From positions 11,872,303 through 11,936,302 of the forward strand of contig CM072170.1 of NCBI GenBank assembly GCA_036850595.1: 64,000 bases of DNA, in the 5' to 3' direction. A model generated the notes under the pieces. That model was not told where the DNA came from and searched no databases. It saw only the letters and a program-made list of their open reading frames with translations. A program made the position numbers and the translations under genes. Positions within the stretch are counted from its first letter, which is position 1. Every line of letters begins with the position of its first letter. Below, one piece after another: positions 1 to 10,999 of the stretch. Origin of the DNA: Rhyacichthys aspro. Taxonomy: Eukaryota; Chordata; Actinopteri; Gobiiformes; Rhyacichthyidae.

Positions 1-63
1 GCTTTTAGCGTCACATTAAGCTTATGGATGTAAATTTAGCCATTAAATGCATGTAATCTGTTA

Positions 64-195
64 TTACAACATCTCCTGTTTTCTAAGAAGATTAATCTTT
101 TTTTTCCTCCTAATGGTCTGTTCCCATAAGGCCAGGAGTGCTTTGTTGGCTGAATGTCCACCATCGATATAATCCAGGGATGTAAGGTCCACAAG
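64..195 (-). CDS. Possible terminal coding exon of an unidentified gene
   Basis: On the minus strand a splice acceptor (tttag) at 196-200 opens a 44-codon reading frame that ends in TAA at 64-66. The encoded tail contains SLDYIDGGHSANKALLALWE followed by a basic cluster RRKKK and ends RKQEML. Amphipathic leucine spacing and an in-phase acceptor make it look coding rather than random, but I do not recognise the protein. Earlier exons would have to lie at higher coordinates, between here and otx2; the frame at 1159-1365 is the only candidate I noticed. It lies on the same strand as otx2, downstream of it. A chance open frame remains possible. Confidence 0.35.
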   Translation of the reverse strand, partial: LVDLTSLDYIDGGHSANKALLALWEQTIRRKKKINLLRKQEML

Positions 196-1158
196 CTAAA
201 TGGAAGCTTTAAAAACAGAAAGAAAGAAACATTAACTAGACACACGTACAAGTAATTCTGTAATAGCTATTATTTTTACATATGCTGGGTTTTCAGTAAT
301 CGGCTTGTTGCTGTATCTCTTTATGTGTGTCTGTGTGAGCTGCATTTCACAGAATAATCATTTCTAGTATTAGATCATTTGGATTTTATTTGTACATTCA
401 GCACTCCTATAGTCAATAGTGGTGTGCTTTGAAATTTCTGAAGTAAGTTGAGTTTGCCATGTATTTTTTAATTAATGCTTAATGTTGAATTCAAGTTAAC
501 CATATACTTGAACAGAAAATCTTGGTCACAGAACACTGCAGTGTTAGTTCATTGGGAGAAGTGTTAATGCAGTCTTCCCCAGCTACAAGATGGAAACACC
601 AACAACAGAAGGTGAATGCGCTTTGATTATTAGAAGCACACAGGGGTCCTGTTTGGTGTTTCGTAAGCATTTTGTACCTCCGCTGTTATCATAACCTGGA
701 CAAAGGCTAAACGACGTGTGATGATACAATGGATTACACCGAGGTTTACTATCTTAACTACAAAAATGTAAAAGTTTTAATTTGCAAGATTGATAAAAAT
801 CCATTATGTTCAAGTCATTTTGTCCTTGGTAAAGCAATATAAATCATTATGGGTAGGTGTTAACTCTTAGTGTCCCAAATAGCAATATTAAGTGTAGTCC
901 ATACATCTGATAGCAATGAGCTTAATCCCTTCATATTCAGATAAAATCACTTTAAACATTATGCGGCTTAATGGGATAAGGAGGGTCATATAATGTCAAC
1001 ACTTTGTCGACTACTTTTAACCATTTACCATACTCCTCAACGGCCAGTCTGACAGGAGTACAGAAACACTATTGTTTGTTGTTGCATATGAATTATGTAT
1101 GTGTTATGTGTTGTTGTGCTGATATGTGATAGACTCCCTGGGAATGTAGGACACATAG

Positions 1159-1365
1159 TTATGCATAACAATAGTCTTCAGTTATATTCTCACCGACAAA
1201 TTGTCCGTTTATCTCTAATGTTGTTATAAAGAAAACTTTGTTCAAATAATCCCGCGCCAATTTTAATGCGACTGCTTCTTGGGAAATGAGGTCCAGATCC
1301 CACTTCACCAACCGACCTATACTGTGGTCATATGCAGCAGTTATTTCTATTTTTGCCAGTGACAT
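1159..1365 (-). other. Possible exon-like open frame, unidentified
   Basis: A minus-strand ATG frame of 68 codons has natural-looking composition (for example ISQEAVALKLARDYLNK). It holds a consensus-like splice donor (GTCG followed by gtgaga) near 1190. It could be a 5' or internal exon of the same unidentified gene as the exon at 64-195. I recognise no domain and see no promoter, so this is a weak candidate. Confidence 0.18.
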
Positions 1366-1984
1366 GTATAAAATAACATCGCTAAATTTTTTTGTGTAAT
1401 TTACTTTTAAGTATACAGATTTATTCAGTTTTTCTTCTTTTTCTACTAATTTTATACCACATTAAAATAAGGCTTCAACAATAGGCCTATATAAAAACAT
1501 TTTACACTTTGCACTCAAATGTATGCAAAAAATAGGCTAAAAAGAGATAAAATAAAGCAACAATATTTAGCTAGCTGTTTTCTTTATTAAATTGTATGCT
1601 GGTTATTTAAACCCTTCTAAAAAAAAGTATTTTACTTCTTAAAATAGGCTATCATGTCAAACTTTAGGCCGAGAGCCAGACTGGGCTATTTGCAAGTTAT
1701 AATTCCTAGTAGCTTATTACAAATTACTATTTCATAGGGAATATAATGCTTATTAATTAGCAGGACATATTTGTTTTAAATATGATTAGGCTATTTTTCA
1801 ACGATCTGGTCCTGTAAAAAAATTAGTGACACACTTAAGTGCCAAAGGTTTTGAAGGGGAAAAAAAGCTTCATTGTTGGTTAGCTACATGAGCCTTTAAT
1901 ATGAGTGTGCCCATTGTTAACAGCAATGATAACAATGTAAGTTGTGTGTCCACCAGCATTACCAGCTCTCATATTTTTGTAGCT

Positions 1985-2270
1985 TCGAGTAGGTCTCCCT
2001 CCTGAGAACCGAGGTGCCCCTATGGAGAGGATCCCTCTTGGCCCGCGGGAAAACCTGGGAGCCCCTGCCGCGGTGCAGAGATGCCGCTTGGGAAAGCCCT
2101 GCCTTAGGGCACTGCTCGACAAAATGTGCGGTCTTTTCGGCCAAGAGGAGGCTTGCGAAGGCCTTTTTTATTGTTTAACATCCTCAAATGCGATGAGAGG
2201 ATTAATGAAGCGCGTCTGTCGGACCCATATGTCTCCTTTAGTGCCGCTTGTGCTTAATTAAAACCGAATG
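1985..2270. promoter_or_regulatory. GC-rich island, candidate regulatory element
   Basis: A sharply GC-richer block (CCGCGG twice near 2043-2075) sits in AT-rich surroundings. It is followed by a GGATTA site (2199-2204), the OTX/bicoid-type core, and by TTAATTAAAA near 2254. It lies about 2 kb downstream of the otx2 stop codon. The composition contrast and homeodomain-type motifs suggest a conserved non-coding element; conservation could not be tested. The open frames crossing it on both strands show no recognisable domain. Confidence 0.3.
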
Positions 2271-2689
2271 GATACTCTGGGGCTCGGGTCCCTCAGCTTA
2301 AAGACTGACTTACTGCTCTCTACTGACATTTATTGAACCTGTTGAAACTTTGATATGACACTGAAGTCAAGGAAGAGGAGAGAGTGCCCGCTACAAGCCT
2401 GTAATAATCAGTCAAGTTGTATTATTTAGCAGGTATTATTCTTTCACTGTTTCTGCTCACATGAACACAGTATTAGTTTGACTTATTTTATTGTTTTACT
2501 CCGGCTACAATTTCAAAACAAAATTTAGCTAAACTTTATAAACAGGCAAAACCCAAGACAGCCCGTGAAGTTACTGATATTTTATATAAAACTTTTTTTG
2601 TTAGCTTCCACATGTAGCACGCAGGTAATAACGTAAATATAACCTATATTATCTCAATTTGAAGTAGGTTATATTACCTTTGACAGACA

Positions 2690-2955
2690 TTAGCCCGACT
2701 TTAACCAGACTTGTCAATTATTTATCCATTAATTGCTCTGTAATTGTTTGTGTGATGTGCTAATTGGGGGTCAACTAGAAACCCTCGCGCTTCAACAGCA
2801 GCAAAAAGTCACGCCAGACTGAGATCGAGCCCCTGCGTTTCGTGTCACATCCTAATTAGACCGATAACACGAGTCTGTTTAATCCACACACGGACCCCTC
2901 GACCTGTTCTCTCTGCCTCCATAATGAATCCTTAAGGGGTCGATTATTGTTCACT
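2690..2955. promoter_or_regulatory. Homeodomain-motif-rich candidate enhancer
   Basis: Within about 260 bases there are several TAAT-type cores: TCAATTATT, CATTAATTGC, GTAATTG, GCTAATTGG, CCTAATTAGA and TTTAATCC. They alternate with GC-containing unique sequence. This density of homeodomain cores beside otx2 is typical of developmental enhancers. No gene was seen in it. The call rests on motif pattern only. Confidence 0.3.
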
Positions 2956-3810
2956 GACACCTTAACAAAACGTCAAATGGATGTGACTGGACAGAACAGC
3001 GGCCTATGTCTATGCAATGGCGATCGTATTGGTGTTTTATATATGGTTTTGGGTCTTAGAGGTAGACTTTTGATAGACTCCAATTGCATTGTTTTAATGT
3101 TTCCAGACTCCCTGCATTTTACCAATTATTACAAGTTTCTGGTGGTGTTACTTTTCTGCGTGAACTGGTTAAGAGAGCAACCTGAATCTAAAAGCAGCAG
3201 TCAATAAAAATGCTGGATTATCCTCTTTATGAGATTAACATAGCTCTCCTATAAATCGCATTCCTGTCAGCTTTAGCCTCAGTGAAATACCTTTTGAGTG
3301 GTCAAGTATGTACAGTGAAAATGTAAAGGTGGCAACATTTAGACAAAGTAATAGATGGTAGAATAGATTTATACACGTGCAACACTGTTGAATCAAGTAA
3401 AGTAGTTTTTATTGTTGTGGTGTGTATGGATGTGGTCATTTAACCACACTTTACAACTCAAATCCTGTTTGATTTACCTGCTTATGCTAGTCATTCACCT
3501 AATATGTCCCTTATAATAATTTATCATTCACATAACACTTGATATGGAAATAAAACTCACAAATCAAATTCACAGCTGGTTGTTGCGCATGGTGCAAATC
3601 AGAATTGCATACAGGCAGTACAAAGAATCACATTAAAAACTAACACAGGAACAAAAAAAAAATAAGTTTAAAAACACAAAGGAAAGTTAATGAACACACG
3701 CAAATGTACTGATTGTCTCTTATAACTAGTCTTTAACATATTTCTCATAAATTAAATAGTGCATCCAGGATCATGTCAGAACCACTCTCTCATACTCTCT
3801 ACAACAAGCT

Positions 3811-3836
3811 CACACACACACACACACACACACACA
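3811..3836. repeat. (CA)13 microsatellite
   Basis: Thirteen uninterrupted CA dinucleotides, in the probable otx2 3' untranslated or flanking region. Likely length-polymorphic. Confidence 0.95.
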
Positions 3837-4184
3837 GAACACTTTGATCAAAGGGGCCCTTCAATGTGCCAGAAAAATAAAAAAGACAAGAGAGGGGAGT
3901 CTTAAAGGAGCTTAGCTCAAAACCTGACCAACCAAGTTAGGCTTAGGTCTTTCGTTCTCTTGATCCCTTTTCCTTTTGGACAACACATTTTCACCATGTC
4001 CTTGATCAAAGTTTGGAAGAAGTCAGTCTGAATGTCCAATAAGTTAACCCAACAAGTGAGACAAGCAGCTGGCAGTCCTGCTCTGTTCTGCCCGAGGTAG
4101 AAGTTGAAGCATTTAGCACTAACTGTTCCAACCTAGGGCTTCACTTTGTGTTGATGCAGTCTGTACCATTGTCTCTGTGTCCAC

Positions 4185-5720
4185 TCACAACACTTGAAAT
4201 TTCCAAGCAGACTGGTCTTTGTAATCCAAACAGTCCGCGTTGAAATTGAGCTTCCATGAAGAGGTCTGGTCCTTATAGTCCAGACAGTCCGCTCCGGTGA
4301 AGCCCAGACTTGCTGCTCCATATGCCGACGAGGACAACGTGGACGCGGGACTTAAGTGGCTGGAGACGCCGTTGCTGCCCATGGGGCTCATTGCGGAGCC
4401 CGCCGTAGAAAGCTGGTGATGCATCGGCGATAAATACGAGCTGCAGTCCATGCCGGTAAAGTAGGACGATGAGCCCGTGTAACCCTGGTTGTAGCCGGAC
4501 GTTGCCTGCGTGTACGTCATGGGGTAAGGTCGCTGCATGCAGGACGAAGATGAGGTGGACAGCGGGTCTGAGAGCGGAGAGATGGAGGCCGGGCTCCAGA
4601 TGGACACCGGAGCAGCGCTGCTGCTCACGGCCGGGATCGAGGTGCTCGAGGGCGGCGTGAACTGGCCGCTCGCTCCGCTTTCAGAACTAGCTTCTCGCAC
4701 TGGCGAGCCCTTCTTTTTCACGGGCCTGTTCACAGCCTTGTTCTGCGCTCCAGTCTGGGTCTGCTGGGCTTGCTGCCGGTGCTTAGCTCGTCTGTTTTTA
4801 AACCACACCTGCAATGCAAAATACATTTATTAGTCACTGGATATGTAACATGTTTATTCGTTTACACGTTTTCTTATTAAAATTTTGAAACAATGAAAAA
4901 ATATAGAACAAGCAAGGCATGTAAAATAATAATATAAGCTAGACAAAATGTTTACACAAAAAGTATAGTATATTATAAATTTATCTTTTTTTTTATTAGA
5001 GTTTTTTTGTTTGTTTTTATTTTGTTTGTTTTTTTTTGTTTTTTTTTTCTTTTACTACGAGACTGAATAAACTAATGACTCCAGAAGTCACCATAAGACG
5101 CACTACACAATGGGGCCACTTTCCCTCAAGTGTAGTCTCACACCCCTCAGGGGCAAATTAACGGCCTGTCTGCACTTCACAATGTATTGTATTGTACTGT
5201 GTTGTGTCTGGGATGGAACTCACCTGGACTCTGGACTCTGGCAAGTTGATCTTTAAGGCCACCTCTTCTCTCATGAAGATGTCTGGATATCGGGTCTTAG
5301 CGAACAGATTTTCCAACACGTCGAGCTGGGCCCGAGTGAACGTAGTCCTCTCTCGCCTCTGTTTGCGAGGAGTGCCTGAAGAAAGAATAAAATCCGTCGT
5401 TAATACATTAAAACGAAATATATACGTGAATAAGAAAGGAAAAATAAAAATAAATGGAATTTGAGACATTTAACTTATTATGTAAATGGCTTTCAAAAGA
5501 TAAAAGCTTGATATACTATTCTCTTAAAAGGCCTCACATTATTGGACAGAATATCACACTAGTTTTGTTTTGTTTTTTTATTTCTCTATACTTGAATACA
5601 CTAAATAATACACTGTATCTCACCTTGGTATCCCACTGAAGGATGCAGCAAGTCCACTCCTGAGGTAGATAAGCTCAGTCCGTTCATCGTGTATGGCGGC
5701 TGTTTCAAGTAGGACATCAT
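4185..5720 (-). CDS. otx2: Orthodenticle homeobox protein 2 (OTX2)
   Basis: A nuclear transcription factor that specifies forebrain, midbrain and eye and binds TAATCC-type sites. Coding exons are 5624-5720, 5224-5375 (152 bp) and 4185-4808, all phases compatible, giving 290 aa against 289 in human OTX2. The start is the first of two tandem ATGs (MMSYLKQPPYTMNG), eight bases after a splice acceptor at 5729, so at least one upstream untranslated exon exists. The paired-type homeodomain spans residues 38-97 with the diagnostic Lys50 (K87, in WFKNRR). A Ser/Pro/Thr-rich region and two C-terminal OTX-tail repeats (DCLDYKDQ, residues 257-290) follow. Homeodomain positions 18 (Asn55) and 56 (His93) differ from the usual Ala and Cys. 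Linkage to naa30 supports otx2 over otx1 or crx; which teleost otx2 copy this is remains unresolved. Confidence 0.95.
4988..5053. repeat. T-rich low-complexity tract in otx2 intron
   Basis: Nearly uninterrupted T with scattered G on the plus strand (A-rich in the otx2 sense), inside the intron between coding exons 2 and 3. Ordinary low-complexity sequence. Confidence 0.8.
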
Positions 5721-6139
5721 TATGGCGGCTGTTGGAGGGACACCGGCAAAAACAACCAAAAAATTAGAGAACAGTAAAAAGTATTTCAATCCTCTCGAGC
5801 CTCCGTTTTGTATGTCTTCTCGATTATGCCAACTTTTACGAAATGGAAGAAACACCAGTGGGTTTTTTTATCGCGCGCTCAGATTCTCCTGTGGCCACTG
5901 CTTTTACGCACAGCCTTTACGCACCGAGGTGCTTTCGACAAGTGGGCGTCCTTGGACTCGCGGCTCTCTTAAAGCCAAGCGCAGACCCCCAGCTGTCCTA
6001 CTGGACTGAGAGCGCTCTGTCTGGCTGACAAACGTTTACGCCATACCCCCCCCCCCTCCTCCCTTCCCCATACACAAACTGCCACTCTAACCCCGCCCCT
6101 AATAACCCCCCAAACACACTCCTCTGCTCCACTACTCGT

Positions 6140-6310
6140 ACCAAAAACAAAACATTGTCGTTAAAAATGCGCACACTCGCTGGGCCCCAACCGAGCGCCC
6201 CATTAGCATATACCCACAGGTTAGGCGAAGCTAAATAGACAGCTGATTGGGGGGCCATTTGCAGAGACAAAGCCCACTGTTGACCGATAAGTAATGCTGA
6301 TAACAAAAGA
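6140..6310. promoter_or_regulatory. Candidate otx2 proximal regulatory block
   Basis: About 450-600 bases upstream of the otx2 start codon. It contains a POU-like CATTAGCATA, ACAGCTGATTGG (E-box next to an inverted CCAAT box) and mixed GC-rich sequence after a C-rich stretch (6048-6060). The position fits a promoter or proximal enhancer. The transcription start was not determined. Confidence 0.3.
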
Positions 6311-6539
6311 CTTTAGGGAGCAAACAATGAAGCCAATACTGCAAACTGAGCGCTCATTCAGATACAACTCAGCATCTTCAGTTCTATAACTAGTGTCTAT
6401 TGTTGCCTTTAGCACACTAAATACCCCGGAGCATTCAAATGTAACGATATTAAAATACGAAGAGCAACTTTAGCAAATTAGAAACACGCGGGCATGCACT
6501 GGTCAAAGTTACTCGGATTCAGACGTATTATTAACACTG

Positions 6540-6690
6540 CTGGGCTCATTCCCCCTCCTTCCCTAATGAATTGCTCCCGGTAATTAGATTTGGATGGTGA
6601 GACTATCCAAAAGTGTTGATTAGAGAGGGCCACTTAATCTTAATCTAAATAAACAAGGAGATTGCTCACTATATTTGTGGACAGGTAAGG
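6540..6690. promoter_or_regulatory. Candidate homeodomain-bound enhancer upstream of otx2
   Basis: A compact cluster of cores: CTAATGAATTG, GGTAATTAGATT, TTGATTAGAG and the tandem pair CTTAATCTTAATCT. It lies about 0.9 kb upstream of the otx2 ATG. Tandem TAATC cores are preferred by Lys50 homeodomains such as OTX2 itself, which would allow autoregulation. Motif-based call only. Confidence 0.35.
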
Positions 6691-7326
6691 GGAGGAAAAG
6701 TTTGTCTAACTCAGTAACTCAGTGTGTCAAACCCATAAGGAAAAATACATTACAAAATATTTCTAACAAAAAAATATTACAAACAATAATAATGATAACC
6801 CACATTTAACAGAAAAACTACTGACTGAAAATACAAAAACACCATTTGTAGGGAAAAAAAAGTGTGCGTTTATTGACAATCACACTCAATAGGCTATCAA
6901 TATTATTTTAAAGTCTAATTGTTATTGTGTCATAAAATAAGCTAGTCAAATTCAATACGTGGTTTATCAGTGCTTTTTAAGGCCATTGTTAGGCCTTGTA
7001 TAGTGGTTCTCAAACTTGAGAGATAAAAAAAAAATCTGACACCGAGATTTTTAAATTACGCTGGCTCTTAATTTGAAGCGCAGCTGTCCGGTGTTTGGCA
7101 TAGCGTTTTTTAATAGCACTACCTGCAAAATAAAGTTCCCAGGCCACTTTTTTTGTCTTTTTTACGCAGCACATAACGGCCACTCCTCCCCAATCTGTCC
7201 CTCTTTTTCCTCCACAGACCCTCGGCTACCGGTTGCTCCACATCCGTTCAATACCAAAGACCATGCCCAGGTTTTAATTATTATTGGCTACAAGATTTTT
7301 TTTCTTTCAGTAAGAAATTAACGAGA

Positions 7327-7480
7327 TAATCCGGACGGCACGCGTTGGCCTGATTACAGGACGCCAGCCACGACTCCGCATTCAGGCCGCCTCAATTTTC
7401 TGCGTCACGAAAATAAAACAAAGACTGGCATTGTGTTTATGAGACCAGCTGACTGCCAGACAGCCCCCAACCCCCTAATA
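7327..7480. promoter_or_regulatory. Candidate regulatory element with TAATCC and GATTA cores
   Basis: The block starts with TAATCC (7327-7332), is followed by TGATTACAGG, and is GC-richer than its flanks. It is followed by simple ATT-rich DNA. Possible OTX-responsive element; conservation not testable here. Confidence 0.22.
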
Positions 7481-7639
7481 CCATAACCAACCTCACAACT
7501 CACTTTCCCGAACTGACACAATTATTACAGCATTTATTATTATTATTTGTAGTGGTAATATTAGCAGTCTATTTTTATTATCATTATTATTAGCGCAACT
7601 CACATTTATTTTAGTAATTTTATTTTTTACTGATTTAGT

Positions 7640-7960
7640 CCTCCTTGTCTGTAGATGCCAAAGCCCTGGCCTTGTAATAATCTAAAGTTGTGACTGCTCT
7701 ACTGCCCTCGTAATCGGTTGAATGACTCTCTTTTCTTCCTGGAGCTTGCAGCCTGCAGGATCAGAGAAAGAGAAGGGGAAAAAGTTTCACGCCTCCCCAA
7801 TTATCTCCCCGTATGTATCTGCATGTGCCCGTCGCACATGGGGCCCTCAATGGCGCTCCCAGAAACTCAATCAAATAATTAAAAAAATGGCTGAAATAAA
7901 CCTTCACTTACTTGGGTTCAGTAGAGCAGTCACAGGGCGGTTTTGATTAGGTCCCTCACT
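7640..7960. promoter_or_regulatory. Complex-composition island, candidate enhancer
   Basis: About 320 bases of balanced composition between AT-rich flanks, including GTAATCGG, CCAATTATC and a CAATCAAATAATTAAA stretch. The single plus-strand open frame through it shows no domain. Candidate conserved non-coding element. Confidence 0.22.
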
Positions 7961-8649
7961 CGGTTAAGCTTGTTTGATGCGGATAATACGCTACTAAAGA
8001 AAAGCTGAGTATTTATGGAGCGAGAGAGACAGCGAGGAATTTTTGCAGCCAATGAAAGTGTGAGGAAATGTGACAGGCAGAGGTATGGAAAAATATGAAG
8101 CGACTGGAATAATGATGGTAGCAAAGGAGAGGTATGCATTAAATAAAAAAGATCAGTTTTTAATTAAATAATTTGACCACGTCTGAATATTCTTTACAAT
8201 GCTAACTGCAGGTGTTTACCTTGGGCCTAAACCAAGAACTTCTGTACAGAAACTGAAAACTATCATATTATATTACACCAAACAATATTATAAACTTATA
8301 TACATATAATATATTAATTATATGTAATTATAACGTTAAATTCTGGGGTTTTATATGATACAACTACGGTGCTTCGAGCACACTCAACAAATAGCTATAC
8401 TTTTTTTTAATGCTAAAAGCAGCTAACTAGCTAGCAGGTACTAATTAGCATACTCTAGATTAGGCTAATCATAAGGCTCTTCAAGCTAACTTTAGCCGAG
8501 CTTTTTCATATTTAATATAACCTGCCTGCAACGTTTTTTAATTTCAACCACAGGTCCTTGGTTATGGCAAAAGTAAAATTTAAGACAATAACATACAATT
8601 TCATACGGCGACCCTCGCCACCTGCTAAATAAATAATTAGCATGTTTAT

Positions 8650-8895
8650 AAAGGACTCACGGCTAACACTACAGGCGAAGGCTCAAATAGGTGCGCTTTG
8701 CCGTTTTCGGTTGTGTGTATAGAAACGGCACATTTGAGTGGTTTACATCATTTTGTTCGTGCTTAGTAGCCCTGAATAAATATCTAATTGGTGCTCCCAA
8801 ACAGCAGCAGGTTAGAGAACTAATTAGGAGTGTATATGCCAGATGAACAGACTGGGCGGCTGCTGCTGGGCTCTTAGACAAGCCTAAAATCAATA
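8650..8895. promoter_or_regulatory. Candidate enhancer with paired TAATT cores
   Basis: Contains TCTAATTGG and ACTAATTAGGAG flanking a CAGCAGCAGG stretch, in unique GC-balanced sequence about 3 kb upstream of otx2. Candidate developmental enhancer by motif content only. Confidence 0.25.
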
Positions 8896-10535
8896 CCACC
8901 GACTCAGTGTGGCAAACAGTTTACTGTATTTATGGATTATTTTATTTGACAGTTTATGGGTAAGATTATATACATTTTCCACAGTTAAAAGTCAGTTTTC
9001 TTATAAAAGAACAGGTTATGGCTCTGGAGGGGTGAAATATTTTGAAGGAATGGACATCTGTTAGCCTAATATTGTAGTCTGAGTGTGTCTGATTGTGGTA
9101 ATTAGTAAACGGAACAGGCTCTATTCATGTGTACTTTTACTGTAAGTGTGTGCTTTCCCATGTTTCCCCAGAGATGACAATAAAACAAACAGCCTATCTG
9201 GGAGTAAGTGGTGCCCTGGATGTCCCACAGCAATGTTCTTGGCACATGCTGGCTCCTTTCATCTTCTGCTCTGATTTATAATTCATCGGAAAATATCTAA
9301 TAGCCCTGGGGAGCGTTTCAGCTAAACGGAGCTGTGGTTTTAAAAAGGTGTAGTCACTTGTTAATGTCTGTGGCAATATGCCCTCCCCTCTGTCTCCAGG
9401 CCAATTGACAGAGTCACGGTTGCTCCTGCTGCTGAGAGGCAGACTGAGGCTAAGAATCGTGGGACTGAGACGATATATCCTTCACTGTAGCCTTCATTGG
9501 TAAATTGGCTACTGACAGAAATCATGCAAGTATGAGATTTCAATCCTCGTCTGTTTCAAATCAAACATAATATTTTGTCTCAAAGGGAAATTTGGGCAAG
9601 ATGATACAGCAGCTGCAGAACAGTACATCACACAAATCAGACAAGACAACAATCAAATATTAAATTAGATTCAACACAGTCATTATAATATAATACATAA
9701 ACAAAGTGCAAAATAAGAACAGAGCTGAACCAAGAGCTATAAATCAGAGACATTTTAACAAGTAATATTCAGTAGTAGTTTTCATGAACTTTTCATCTCA
9801 AGGTCAAATCAATGACTCAGCCCACAAAACCAACCCCATCTGTTACACACACTAACCATATATATAACAGTATTGGACATTGTGATTTCTTTAAGCCATC
9901 TGCACTGAACCAGCTTATTGATAGATTTATTGATAAGCATCGCAGAGGAAGCTTTGACTTTTGAGGCACCAGGCGTCTGTTGGGACTGAACTACAGTGCG
10001 ATCAGAAAAGTCTATTAGCTACGGGCAGCAGGTGTTTCTTGTCATGACTGACAACTAAAGCACTCTCTTGCAAAATCACAATTGGACAAATTGACTCTGG
10101 GCCAACAAGGCTGGGCAGGTCCCGCAATCAACTTCATATTGCCAGGGTGGATTGAAGCAAATGGGTCTAATTATTACTAATTATTCCAAAGTTCAATTTA
10201 AAAAAAAAAACCCTAATTAAAACACACTTAAATTTTTTTTTGCATTTCTTCTTTCCCACAAAGACTAGATATGCACACTTGTAGAAAAATAAATCATTGC
10301 TACTGTTTGCTTGTATAAATGAACCACTTGACCATGGCCCACACTACTTTATGGCTTATATCAGAGTCTTGTCTTTCACAGTCAGTCTTCAGTGTCACGG
10401 TCCTATCTTCAGAGTCCTGAGATACCCACACCACTTGTGGTTTGCCTGAGGGAGGGTTGAATGTCTTGTCCCTGCTGGTACCTCGTTAACCTCCCACAGC
10501 CTGCGGCTAGTGTTAGCTAAACTGAGAATCCTTAC

Positions 10536-10650
10536 CTGGGTATTGGTCAGCAGGGACTGGCCCAGGGAGTCGAGGACCCCCCACCGGGCAAGGGGTGGGA
10601 GGCAGGCGGGACAGAGGAGGGCCAAACAAAAACACAACCTGGCATCCCCA
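10536..10650 (-). other. Possible upstream exon on the otx2 strand
   Basis: On the minus strand a consensus donor (CCCAG followed by gtaagg, 10530-10535) ends a GC-rich 115-base block. The block is preceded by a plausible acceptor (ctgtttgcag at 10651-10660). The frame carries no recognised protein. Vertebrate OTX2 genes use several distant untranslated first exons, so this could be one, or part of a non-coding RNA. It lies about 4.8 kb upstream of the otx2 ATG. Speculative without RNA evidence. Confidence 0.2.
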
Positions 10651-10976
10651 CTGCAAACAGCCCACCTACTGTCAGCCAGCATCTGGGCCACAGCATACAA
10701 CTCCCCTATTCTCATTCTGATGACAGCAAATAGTGAGCAACACAGTCACAAATACACAAAGCTGTGGAATCAATCTATTCAGTCTAAGCCAGCTTTCAAC
10801 AGTGTCTAAAATAGTCATTGTCATGTGATTGTGTAACATAACTGACAATAGAAAATACAATATTAAAAAAATAAAAAAATTAAATACATACGTACTTTAT
10901 ATACAATTGAGTTTTTATATAACAAGCAACTGCTGGAACAGCAATATAAAAAAAATAAGGTAAATTAAATAAATAA

Positions 10977-10999
10977 ATATATATATATATATATATATT
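10977..10999. repeat. (AT)n microsatellite
   Basis: About eleven AT units, embedded in AAAT-rich low-complexity sequence. Confidence 0.9.

Larger units (their letters stand above)
196..4184. other. Intergenic DNA downstream of otx2
   Basis: AT-rich DNA with no confident gene. The end nearest otx2 (about 3400-4184) should hold the otx2 3' untranslated region; TTTATT at 3408-3413 reads AATAAA on the minus strand and is a possible polyadenylation signal. Two patches of higher complexity and GC content (1985-2270 and 2690-2955) and a CA repeat are listed separately. Nothing else was recognised. Confidence 0.5.

Noticed and set aside
4537..4833. 98-codon plus-strand frame across otx2 exon 3
   Set aside because: It is antisense to the otx2 coding exon and exists because of that exon's GC-rich codon use; no domain.
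10395..10715. 106-codon minus-strand frame as a protein gene
   Set aside because: No recognisable domain, composition odd; kept only as a possible untranslated exon because of its splice signals.
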